Source: an uncultured archaeon (lineage in GTDB: Archaea > Halobacteriota > Methanosarcinia > Methanosarcinales > Methanoperedenaceae). Taken from it: DNA of 64,000 nt. The notes under the pieces are model-generated. The model was not told the DNA's origin. It saw only the letters and a list, made by a program, of their open reading frames with translations, and did no database searches. Both the position numbers and the translations under genes were made by a program. Location: NCBI GenBank assembly GCA_902386205.1, contig CABMIH010000065.1, positions 62,001 through 126,000 of the forward strand. The letters are read 5' to 3'. Shown here in pieces: positions 9,609 through 17,074 of the stretch; the first letter of the stretch is position 1; every line of letters starts with the position of its first letter.

Positions 9609-9810
9609 AGACATTGAGAATGCAATAATTCAAGAAGAAATCATCGAAAAATATCATGATGACAAGCCTTATCCATCATGCCTTATATACGGAAAAGATA
9701 TGAAAGGTAAACCACTTCACGTGGTGTGTGCCTTTTCTCCTATAATCCGTATAATAACGCTTTATCGTCCAGATGAAGAAAAGTGGATAGATTATAAGAG
9801 GCGAAAATAA
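9571..9810 (+). pseudogene. DUF4258 toxin gene with 5' end replaced by repeat
   Basis: The open frame from GTG 9571 has about 12 repeat-derived codons, then a good DUF4258 C-terminal part: DIENAIIQEEIIEKYHDDKP, YPSCLIYGKDMKGKPLHVV, ITLYRPDEEKWIDYKRR. The usual N-terminal SxHAxxRxxER segment is missing, and the junction falls in repeat copy F. It lies one base before a YgiT-type antitoxin gene, its normal partner. A short product could still be made, but activity is doubtful. Confidence 0.7.
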
Positions 9811-10065
9811 ATGGAAGAGAAATGCCAGTTCTGCGGCGGCGCCGTGAAGAAAAAAACCGTCAGCCTTGACCTCTGGAAAAAGGAAAAACTGTACGTTTTC
9901 AAGAATGTGCCTGCAAAGGTATGCGAACAGTGCGGCGAAAAGTATTTTTCCTCAAAAATATATGGAATTATCGACAGGCTGTTAAAGGATAAATCAAAAC
10001 CTGACGAAACTATGATAGTTCCAGTCCTGTCATTAGAAAAATTTGCGGAAGAAGCTGTTAGTTAA
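9811..10065 (+). CDS. YgiT-type zinc-finger antitoxin
   Basis: 84 residues with two CxxC pairs (CQFCGG and CEQCGEKYFSSKI) in the YgiT/MqsA N-terminal arrangement, followed by a helical tail. Proteins of this type pair with DUF4258 toxins. It directly abuts the truncated DUF4258 gene. Confidence 0.8.
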   Translation: MEEKCQFCGGAVKKKTVSLDLWKKEKLYVFKNVPAKVCEQCGEKYFSSKIYGIIDRLLKDKSKPDETMIVPVLSLEKFAEEAVS

Positions 10066-10108
10066 TCAGAAACCTGATTTTAGATGATAAACGGATGTAA
10101 AGGCTATT

Positions 10109-10333
10109 ATGAGAACATTCCTGGTATCAATTCAGAAGGAAGATAAATTCTTGGTGGCAAGATGCCCAGAACTCGGCGTAACCTCGCAGGGAAAAATCCT
10201 TGAAGAGGCGCAAGCGAACATCAAGGAAGCTATAGAACTATATATAGAGAGTTTCTGTGAAGACCTGCCCCCCGAAATATCCAAACCTTTCTGGACAACT
10301 ATCGAAGTTTGCTTATGCCTAAACTCCCCGTGA
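10109..10333 (+). CDS. hicB: HicB-family antitoxin, copy 2
   Basis: 74 residues, close paralogue of the gene at 8033 through the whole HicB core. Compared with copy 1 there is one extra base near the end, so the reading frame runs on through VCLCLNSP instead of ending VAHA, and overlaps the hicA start by 19 nt. Confidence 0.8.
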   Translation: MRTFLVSIQKEDKFLVARCPELGVTSQGKILEEAQANIKEAIELYIESFCEDLPPEISKPFWTTIEVCLCLNSP

Positions 10334-10518
10334 TTTCAGGTAAAGAACTTTTGGTGGCACTGAAAAAAGCTGGATTTGTTGAAGTTCGTCAAAAGGGCAG
10401 TCATGTATCTCTTCAAAATATTATGCCTGTACACTTTTATCATAATCAATTCCCCACCACTCAACCACCTGCGCCCCTCACCCAACCCCAGCGCTGGAAG
10501 GGCATACCAACACTATAA
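10315..10518 (+). pseudogene. hicA: HicA toxin, copy 2, truncated by repeat
   Basis: From ATG 10315 the frame matches HicA copy 1 up to RQKGSHVSLQ (about nt 10422), keeping the catalytic His. After this the homology stops and the frame runs into repeat copy G. The C-terminal half, with the VVPLHQELAKG strand and last helix, is gone, so the toxin is very likely inactive while its antitoxin remains. Confidence 0.75.
10450..10505. repeat. dispersed repeat, partial copy G
   Basis: CACCTGCGCCCCTCACCC then AACCCCAGCGCTGG: the C-rich head only, located inside the disrupted hicA copy 2. Confidence 0.55.
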
Positions 10519-10619
10519 TTTATCATATAATGTAAGTTCTGGAGGAGTGAAACAAAATCCCTTTTCAGAAAGATTTATTAATGCCTCAGTCCTCAATCCA
10601 ATCTGGATTTACAAAAAAC

Positions 10620-12038
10620 ATGAATAAAACAATAATAATTTTTCTCATTATAGTTATCGCCGGATTTTCCATACGAATATATGATCTCGCTGAAAATCCT
10701 CTTGATTTTGATGAAAGCATACATGCTTTTACTTCATTCTTATTATTCAAAGAAGGTATTTATAATTATGAACCTGCCACCCATGGTCCTTTTCTATATT
10801 ACATTACAGCAGGGATCTTTCATGTTGCTGGAGATAATATAATGTCTGCAAGATTATTACCTGCTGTATTTGGGGGGTTGATGGTTTTATTGCTTTTTCC
10901 ATTACGCCGGTTTCTTGGAGATGTAAAATTCATCCTGATATCAGGCATGTTTGCTTTTTCATATTCTTTTATTATATTTTCCAGACAAATAAGACATGAT
11001 ATTTTCATAACCTTTTTTATACTCGCATTTTTGGCCTGTATGGTACTATTTGTTGAGGGCCATTCTAAATCATATCTTTATCTTGGATTTGCCAGTTTAG
11101 CGATAACGATGGCCATCAAACCGACAACATATATCTTCATGTTCATCCTTGTCTTTTTCCTTATTTTGAAGAAAAATATTTTTCTTCCATTTATACTGAA
11201 TTATTTAAAAAACAATAGAATTTATTCTATAATTTATATTGCATTGATCTTTATAGCTATCAATTATCTATTCTATCACGACATATCAGCCGGATTTTTT
11301 AAGATGGCCAGTACATGGATAGAAATGTACAAACTCGACTCCAATCGAAATGATTTTCTGTTTCCCCCTGTTTATTTCTATTTATTAAATCTAATAAAAT
11401 ATGAATTTCTGATTTTTGTAACTGGTTTAATTGGTTGTGTATATTATTTATCATCAAAAAAAGAAAATCACTTCATTAATTTTTGTTCTTTTTGGGCTTT
11501 ATGTTCTTTATTAATTTTTTCTATCATGGCTTATAAAACCCCTGACCTTATATTAAATATTTTATTGCCTTTTACAATCGTTTCGGGATTTTTTTTAGGT
11601 GACATAATAGATAGATTTTTTTATAAAGATAGATTGATTCTAAAACTAACAATAATCCTATTATTGATTTTATCATTATATATAAACAGTCCAATTGCCC
11701 CATCTAATGTTAATAATGAATATGAAAAGATAACAGAGTTTATAAATAAAACTGACCAGGAAAACATCTATTTCCTATCACCTCTTGGAAATTTTTTCGG
11801 TGTACAGTGGCCTCTTCCATGGTATTTGAGGGAATATAATTTATTTCAGATCGATAGTAAAGGTCATGTTATAGAGTTGGATTATTTATTTGATGAAAGA
11901 TACAATGCAAAGAAATTTGTGCGCAATTATGAAGAAAAAGGGATTATTATCACTTCGCAAAATGTAACATACATGGAAAAACTGGGATATAATAATAGTA
12001 AGCACTTTGAAAAATCTAAATTTTATATATACTATTGA
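10620..12038 (+). CDS. Agl23-like (TIGR03663) multi-span membrane glycosyltransferase
   Basis: 472 residues from ATG 10620; an ATG at 10581 adds 13 residues. It is a GT-C type membrane protein with about 10-12 hydrophobic spans. The first loop has PLDFDESIHAF and ATHGPFLYY, with acidic residues where GT-C enzymes bind metal and lipid-linked sugar. This fits the family called flippase activity-associated protein Agl23, which resembles dolichyl-phosphate-mannose protein mannosyltransferases. It probably works on lipid-linked or surface glycans at the outer face of the membrane. It is AT-rich and stands alone. Confidence 0.75.
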   Translation: MNKTIIIFLIIVIAGFSIRIYDLAENPLDFDESIHAFTSFLLFKEGIYNYEPATHGPFLYYITAGIFHVAGDNIMSARLLPAVFGGLMVLLLFPLRRFLGDVKFILISGMFAFSYSFIIFSRQIRHDIFITFFILAFLACMVLFVEGHSKSYLYLGFASLAITMAIKPTTYIFMFILVFFLILKKNIFLPFILNYLKNNRIYSIIYIALIFIAINYLFYHDISAGFFKMASTWIEMYKLDSNRNDFLFPPVYFYLLNLIKYEFLIFVTGLIGCVYYLSSKKENHFINFCSFWALCSLLIFSIMAYKTPDLILNILLPFTIVSGFFLGDIIDRFFYKDRLILKLTIILLLILSLYINSPIAPSNVNNEYEKITEFINKTDQENIYFLSPLGNFFGVQWPLPWYLREYNLFQIDSKGHVIELDYLFDERYNAKKFVRNYEEKGIIITSQNVTYMEKLGYNNSKHFEKSKFYIYY

Positions 12039-12077
12039 GTAATCATTGAAGCGCCTAATTTGCCCGTTTCTGCTTTC

Positions 12078-12731
12078 CTACCGGGATTTAGCAAAAACCA
12101 TTTCCTTTATCTTCTCAAGCACAAGGACAGCGTCTTCCCGCTTCACATCAACTTCATGCGATTTTAAAAAATCAATCAATCTTCCCGGATCTGCAATAAT
12201 CCCTTTTTTCACGCTTTCGCTGATAATGTCCCTGTAATTCCTGTCCGGATAGAATATTTTTCGTGCAATATCCACAATGCCTGAAGCCTGTTCTCCTGTC
12301 AAAATGCCCTCATCCTGCGCAAGGCCAAGCGTCAGCCTGACATTCACAAGCGGTATTGACAGGGGTTCCATGGTCTCTGCATCAAAAGTCACTGCGACCT
12401 CGTCATCAGATTCAATAACGCCGCTCCTGTACATTTCGTATATCCTGCCAACACCCACCATACCATAAGAATCAAGTTCGGATGCACGAAGCGCCCCCAT
12501 GCTTGCCCCTCCCACTACGGTTATGCCTTTTTTCAGGGCCTCTATTATTTCACGGTGGGCCACCGCCGCGCTATCGAAAAAAACCCCGTCTATTATCCCG
12601 ACTATTTCCGGAGAAGACGGGATGAGTTTCCTGATGTCCTCGCGCCTCACCGGAGGGCGGTAATCCGCATCCAGTATTTTCCTTGCATCGCCGTGGCTGA
12701 TACTCGTGCCGGTAAATACCACAGGTTTCAT
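12078..12731 (-). CDS. tfuA: TfuA-like protein, YcaO partner
   Basis: 217 residues of the TfuA family, with VVGGASMGALRASEL and MVGVGRIYEMYRSGVI as conserved blocks. TfuA works with YcaO to deliver sulfur for thioamide formation; in methanogens this pair installs thioglycine in McrA. The ATG overlaps the ycaO stop by 4 nt, so the two are co-translated. Confidence 0.9.
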   Translation of the reverse strand: MKPVVFTGTSISHGDARKILDADYRPPVRREDIRKLIPSSPEIVGIIDGVFFDSAAVAHREIIEALKKGITVVGGASMGALRASELDSYGMVGVGRIYEMYRSGVIESDDEVAVTFDAETMEPLSIPLVNVRLTLGLAQDEGILTGEQASGIVDIARKIFYPDRNYRDIISESVKKGIIADPGRLIDFLKSHEVDVKREDAVLVLEKIKEMVFAKSR

Positions 12732-13966
12732 CCTGGCACTCTCTTCTTCTTTTTCCTGATACGCTCACCCTTCCTTTCCCGGTCAAGCGTATAAAGCTCA
12801 AACATCGGTATTATCGCCCTGACCACAGGGATTTCCACACCTCTTGAGAGATCGACGATTATGGCGCCATCTGCACTTCCCTCAAGGCGTTCAAGAACGG
12901 TTTTTATATTGGCCGCCGGCGTATCGCTGGAGCTATCCTGCATTTCATCCATCCGCACAGTCCCCAGGTCTTCGTACCAGTAGCCGTTCATCTTTTTCAT
13001 GTGGTCGTAGCCGAAGGTTCGCACCACGCGCTCCCTGTCCGTATCCTCGCGCGCGCCGTGTATCTGGACGACCCGGCTCTGCGCCGCCTCTGTCAGCGCC
13101 CTTGTCACTGCTATCTCAGGTTTGAGATGCGATCCTGCACCCATAACAAGGAGGGCAGGGTCCCGGAGGACCGTATCATCAAGTGCCGCGACAACCGTGG
13201 GAATGTCAACATCCGAATCAAGCAGCCAGAGTTTTACCTTGATACCCGCATCCTCCAGTTTTTTTTTCAGGATATAATTCAACCCGTCGCTTTCTGAAAG
13301 CACTATCTCTCTCCCCGGATTATGTGTGAACTCTGCAATGCTCAGGGCATCCCTTTCTATCACTTCAAGCAGGCCGTGCAGCACTGCTTCCTCAATCGTA
13401 TTTCCCGAAGCAAGCCCATTCGTGTTGCTCCTGAAAATCTTGTTCCCCCCCTGCGGATCGTAAGGATGGAAAACCGCATTTGCGGGAACGAACACTTCTA
13501 TGTCGTTCATCAGGTCAAATCCCATGACCCATTCAAGGGTAGTGAACCCTGAAAACGGTCTTGGCAAAAGAAGTGTGTCAGGGTATAAGGTGGGGTAGCT
13601 CTCGCTCAGGGACTCATAGGTATCGCTGGCTCTTTGAGTGTTCAGCGGGATACCGGAGAGATTAATACTGACCTCAGGTTGTTCTGCAAGGCATCGCTCA
13701 AAGCTCTCCATTATAGCTGATATCCTGGCGTTGGTCTCGTTCGCGCCTTTCCCCGAATATATGGAAATCGCGCCGGCTGCGGCACTTGGCCTTATAGCGG
13801 AAAAAACAGGGATACCGACACGGTCAAGATCCGTTATATTGGCAATACGCGTTACGCCTATCCTGGGGAGGAGCTTTGTTGTAGTGGCAAGCGTGGTCTC
13901 AGGTTTGAACACGCGCTGCATACCTTCAAGGTACTTTACATCAGGGTCAATTTCTAATCTACTCAT
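12728..13966 (-). CDS. ycaO: YcaO-type ATP-dependent thioamidation enzyme
   Basis: 412 residues from ATG 13966 (a TTG at 13975 is in frame). The YcaO ATP-binding motifs are all present: ISAIMESFERCLAEQ, LLEVIERDALSIAEF, and AVTRALTEAAQSR. YcaO activates a backbone amide by phosphorylation; with TfuA it makes thioamides. In methane-metabolising archaea the known substrate is the conserved glycine of McrA, so the pair points to methane metabolism. It is transcribed with tfuA. Confidence 0.92.
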   Translation of the reverse strand: MSRLEIDPDVKYLEGMQRVFKPETTLATTTKLLPRIGVTRIANITDLDRVGIPVFSAIRPSAAAGAISIYSGKGANETNARISAIMESFERCLAEQPEVSINLSGIPLNTQRASDTYESLSESYPTLYPDTLLLPRPFSGFTTLEWVMGFDLMNDIEVFVPANAVFHPYDPQGGNKIFRSNTNGLASGNTIEEAVLHGLLEVIERDALSIAEFTHNPGREIVLSESDGLNYILKKKLEDAGIKVKLWLLDSDVDIPTVVAALDDTVLRDPALLVMGAGSHLKPEIAVTRALTEAAQSRVVQIHGAREDTDRERVVRTFGYDHMKKMNGYWYEDLGTVRMDEMQDSSSDTPAANIKTVLERLEGSADGAIIVDLSRGVEIPVVRAIIPMFELYTLDRERKGERIRKKKKRVPG

Positions 13967-14013
13967 TTTTTGCAATCTTATTTAATAAAGGTTAAATATG
14001 TTGCGATAGATTG

Positions 14014-14754
14014 ATGGAGAAAAATTTAAAACTCACAAATAAGAATCAGACAAGGATAGTATGTGGGAATGCTGGCAATATGACTTCTAAAAATATAGGG
14101 CTAATTGTATTATTTATATCAGTAATCATTGGAATTATTTTTACTCAAGGTTTTGTACGGGATAACGGAGCCGATACTAAGGAACAGCCTGCGGAAAATA
14201 ATCCTCCGGGGAGTCCTCCTCTGGCACAGGCCGCTCCTGAAATTACCCCCGAAAACATATCAGTGAGCGCTTTAACATGTACCAATACTACATCAGGGGA
14301 ATACGAGGTCGATCTTCGAATAAAAAACCAGGGAACTTCAACCAGGACTATGATAATTTATCCTCTGGAACGGATAGTTGAACTGTTGCCCCGCCAGATA
14401 AAGAGAGTGGATATTTTAATTCCTTATGAAAATACCATCTTAAAGCTCATAGTGGATGATGGGGAAAAATTCGAAGTTATTGTGCCTCCATGCGTGGTCA
14501 GGGGAGGATCTGGCGGCAATTCAGGGACCGAAAAGGTCATAATGACCGGACCTACCGAACCCACAGCAACCAATCCAATTCCCACCCAGCCAACTCCAAC
14601 TTTACCGGTTGCCACCGAACCTACGCCAACTAATCCAACTCCCACCCAGCCTGCGCCAACCACAAATCCGACTACTTCGATCCCTGAATTCCAGTGGATC
14701 GGACTTCCGGTCATTACAGTTGTTCTTTTGATGTTGTTTTTCCGCAGGCAGTAA
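14014..14754 (+). CDS. PEF-CTERM cell-surface protein
   Basis: 246 residues from ATG 14014 (TTG 14011 also in frame). It has an N-terminal membrane segment (IGLIVLFISVIIGIIFTQG), an external domain of about 100 residues, a Pro/Thr-rich stalk built of repeated PTNPTPTQP-like units, and a C-terminal tail starting IPEFQWIGLP, then a hydrophobic span and FFRRQ. That tail is the PEF-CTERM sorting signal recognised by archaeosortases, so the protein is probably anchored on the outer surface. No archaeosortase is in this window. Confidence 0.75.
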   Translation: MEKNLKLTNKNQTRIVCGNAGNMTSKNIGLIVLFISVIIGIIFTQGFVRDNGADTKEQPAENNPPGSPPLAQAAPEITPENISVSALTCTNTTSGEYEVDLRIKNQGTSTRTMIIYPLERIVELLPRQIKRVDILIPYENTILKLIVDDGEKFEVIVPPCVVRGGSGGNSGTEKVIMTGPTEPTATNPIPTQPTPTLPVATEPTPTNPTPTQPAPTTNPTTSIPEFQWIGLPVITVVLLMLFFRRQ

Positions 14755-14778
14755 ACCGGAATTAAATTTGATAGCTGT

Positions 14779-14958
14779 TTACGTAGCTCCATATAAACCC
14801 AAATTGAACAAGGTGGTAAGCAGTCCTGACATCAGAACCATTCCAATTATGATCCCTAATTCCCTGTAAAATTCCAATTTATCAAGATAATAAACCAGTA
14901 AACCCACTATTATTATTAATATTGTTTTAAACAGGACAAATCCATTATAGCCCTGCAA
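14779..14958 (-). CDS. 59-residue membrane protein, likely remnant of a DUF5658-like gene
   Basis: A TTG at 14958 opens a frame with two hydrophobic spans (VLFKTILIIIVGLLVYYL and IIIGMVLMSGLLTTLFN). It looks like the C-terminal half of a DUF5658-type membrane protein; a stop codon lies just upstream and the N-terminal half is missing. It may be a decayed gene or a real small protein. Confidence 0.45.
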   Translation of the reverse strand: MQGYNGFVLFKTILIIIVGLLVYYLDKLEFYRELGIIIGMVLMSGLLTTLFNLGLYGAT

Positions 14959-14991
14959 AGTTTAATTTAAGAAAAAGGATTATAGCAACTC

Positions 14992-15231
14992 ATGGATGAG
15001 AACACGATAAACCGGACAAAGGCTGCCATTAACGCCCTTATAGACGTGGAACAGTTGTGGATCGAGAATACCCCCAGCTATAACCTTTCAACACAGGAAC
15101 TTGTTGTCCTTAAAAAAAGACTTGAACGGGCGATGGAGAACGTCTCCAAGATATACGAGGAGAACAGGACAAAAATGCAGGCAGCAGAGGATGAGGTTAA
15201 AAAGATGCATGTGGGAAAGAAAAAGAAATGA
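14992..15231 (+). CDS. small helical protein, unknown function
   Basis: 79 residues, fully helical and charged, with a likely coiled coil (LVVLKKRLERAMENVSKI) and a lysine-rich end (VGKKKK). No family recognised. It is a single gene between the DUF5658-like remnant and the cbi operon. Confidence 0.6.
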   Translation: MDENTINRTKAAINALIDVEQLWIENTPSYNLSTQELVVLKKRLERAMENVSKIYEENRTKMQAAEDEVKKMHVGKKKK

Positions 15232-15270
15232 CGAATCCTTTTTGAACAACTCTTTTCCTTAATCAGCAAC

Positions 15271-15313
15271 TATTTATATCAAGTAAACTTTAGTGAAATC
15301 AACTTTACTTGAT
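15271..15313 (+). promoter_or_regulatory. cbiM promoter with NikR-like inverted repeat
   Basis: A TATA-like stretch TATTTATATC (15271-15280) runs into a perfect inverted repeat: ATCAAGTAAA (15278-15287) and TTTACTTGAT (15304-15313), separated by 16 nt. The arm spacing is like the GTATGA-N16-TCATAC layout of NikR sites. It lies just before the Shine-Dalgarno of a nickel/cobalt importer operon, where metal-dependent repression is expected. Confidence 0.6.
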
Positions 15314-15323
15314 TTGGAGTAAC

Positions 15324-16235
15324 ATGCATATCTCTGATGGAATCCTGGCACCCTGGTGGATTTTATCCTGGTCCGTAATAACTGCAATATTTGTCAGTAT
15401 CGGATTGAGAAGGATAAATAACCGCATCAGGGAGGAACCTGCGTACCTTCCAAGGATCTCCCTGATAGGCGCTGTGGTTTTTGTGATCTCTGTGTGGCAT
15501 ATTCCCGTACCTGTGACCGGCTCCTCGTCCCATCCGGTGGGTACGCCCCTTGCCGCAATAATCATTGGCCCTTTTGCGGCTGTCGTGATAAGCGCAATCG
15601 CCCTTTTCCTGCAGGCATTCGTCGCCCACGGCGGCCTCACAACTATCGGTGCGAACACATTTTCAATGGGGATCGCCGGCGCTTTTAGCGGTTACCTTGT
15701 TTACAGGCTGCTAAAGAACTTCTCCCCCTTATGGTTCTCGGCAGGAATGGCGGGACTTGTCGGAAGCATTATTACTTATCTTGCTACCGCCCTCCAGCTT
15801 GCGCTATCCTTGAATCCCGATAATGTTATACACTACTGGAAATTATATTCCCTGGGTTTTATCCCGACCCAGATACCTCTTGCGATTGCAGAATTTGCAT
15901 TCACGGGATATGCGGTAGAGTATCTATCCAGGACCAGGCGGGAATTGATCGGCACGCCAAACGGGATGGGCAGGTTCACAAAAACAGCCCTGTTGTTAAT
16001 GATCTTGATTACATTTGTGATAGCCCTCGGTGCATATATTGGTAATCTGAAAGGGGGAGATATGTCCGGCGTAGATAGTACTGTGGAGACGTTTGCAGTT
16101 CCGGATGCGGTTCAAGACGGAATAGGAGGCGCGTTGATGGCACGCTTTGGCGAACCTGTGGGATTTGCCCTTGTCGGTATCACAGGAGGCCTCTTTACAG
16201 GATATTTCTGGCCAGAACTGAGGAGGCGGTCCTGA
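15324..16235 (+). CDS. cbiM: CbiM substrate-binding membrane component of Ni/Co importer
   Basis: 303 residues from ATG 15324, chosen because the mature N-terminus MHISDGIL is the metal-chelating start of CbiM/NikM proteins and GGAG lies at 15316-15319. It has about seven membrane spans and the conserved HIPVPVTGSSSHPVGTPL and FVAHGGLTTIGANTFSMG blocks. The C-terminal 80 residues (a span, a loop and another span) look like a fused CbiN/NikN-type extension. It imports Ni2+ or Co2+ for F430 or cobalamin synthesis. Confidence 0.92.
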   Translation: MHISDGILAPWWILSWSVITAIFVSIGLRRINNRIREEPAYLPRISLIGAVVFVISVWHIPVPVTGSSSHPVGTPLAAIIIGPFAAVVISAIALFLQAFVAHGGLTTIGANTFSMGIAGAFSGYLVYRLLKNFSPLWFSAGMAGLVGSIITYLATALQLALSLNPDNVIHYWKLYSLGFIPTQIPLAIAEFAFTGYAVEYLSRTRRELIGTPNGMGRFTKTALLLMILITFVIALGAYIGNLKGGDMSGVDSTVETFAVPDAVQDGIGGALMARFGEPVGFALVGITGGLFTGYFWPELRRRS

Positions 16236-17068
16236 TTCCTGAATGGCTTGGGAGTGACCCCTTAAACGGGATCGTAATTACTGTTGCTTTTTTCATATCC
16301 CTTATCGCAGGCCGGTACATCAGTATGCGGCAAACCCATATGCCCGATAAGATGATGGCAGGCCTTGATCCAAGAATTAAATTATTGGTTTCATTCTTTA
16401 TTATCATCACACTGACATTGATGAAACACTGGTATTTCCCAATCCTTGTATCAGGCCTTTGCATCGTTATTTCTTTGAAACTCGGCCTAACCGGGGATTA
16501 CTTTAAGAAAGTCATTTTTCCGCTTGTCATGGGTATATTTATACTGGCGATCCAGGGTTTTACCTATGGGGAAACTAAAATTGATTTTGGCATCATCCCG
16601 GTCTACGTCGAAGGATTGGATTATGGCTTTCTTATTTTTTCAAGGGTTCTGGCTTCTGCCTCGGTTTTGATACTTCTGGTACTGACAACTTCAGAAAGCG
16701 ATGTACTTGAAAGCATGCGCTGGTTCAGGGCCCCTCAAACAATTATCGAGATTTCATCGTTCATGATACGTTATATACGAACTTTTTCCCAGGAAGGGAA
16801 ACAAATGAAATTAGCGTTTGAATCAAGGTGCGCAAGTAACACAGGCTTCAAAAACAGGGCGCATAATGCAGCATCGATAAGCGCAGCGCTCATTTCGCGC
16901 GCATTTTCAAAGAGCGACGGCCTTTACAGGGCAATGGTCTCCCGCGGATGGAAGCCTGGACTGGAATATCCAATTGAGATCCCGCCGTTAAATAAAAGTG
17001 ACATAATGCTTGGAATCGCTTTAGTTGCAGGAACTATTGGCCTCGCGGCTATTGACGGTTTCGCATGA
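16232..17068 (+). CDS. cbiQ: CbiQ transmembrane component of Ni/Co importer
   Basis: Core CbiQ runs from ATG 16325 (247 residues), with LDPRIKLLVSF near the start and MIRYIRTFSQEGKQMKLAFE plus SRAFSKSDGLYRAMVSRGW as the ATPase-coupling helices. The same frame is open further upstream and encodes an extra span (GIVITVAFFISLIAGRYI). A perfect AGGAGG at 16221-16226 is followed after 5 nt by CTG 16232, which overlaps the cbiM stop as CTGA, like the usual ATGA coupling. I therefore give CTG 16232 as the likely start; the ATG at 16325 has no good ribosome site. Confidence 0.75.
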   Translation: MIPEWLGSDPLNGIVITVAFFISLIAGRYISMRQTHMPDKMMAGLDPRIKLLVSFFIIITLTLMKHWYFPILVSGLCIVISLKLGLTGDYFKKVIFPLVMGIFILAIQGFTYGETKIDFGIIPVYVEGLDYGFLIFSRVLASASVLILLVLTTSESDVLESMRWFRAPQTIIEISSFMIRYIRTFSQEGKQMKLAFESRCASNTGFKNRAHNAASISAALISRAFSKSDGLYRAMVSRGWKPGLEYPIEIPPLNKSDIMLGIALVAGTIGLAAIDGFA

Positions 17069-17074
17069 GGAAAA

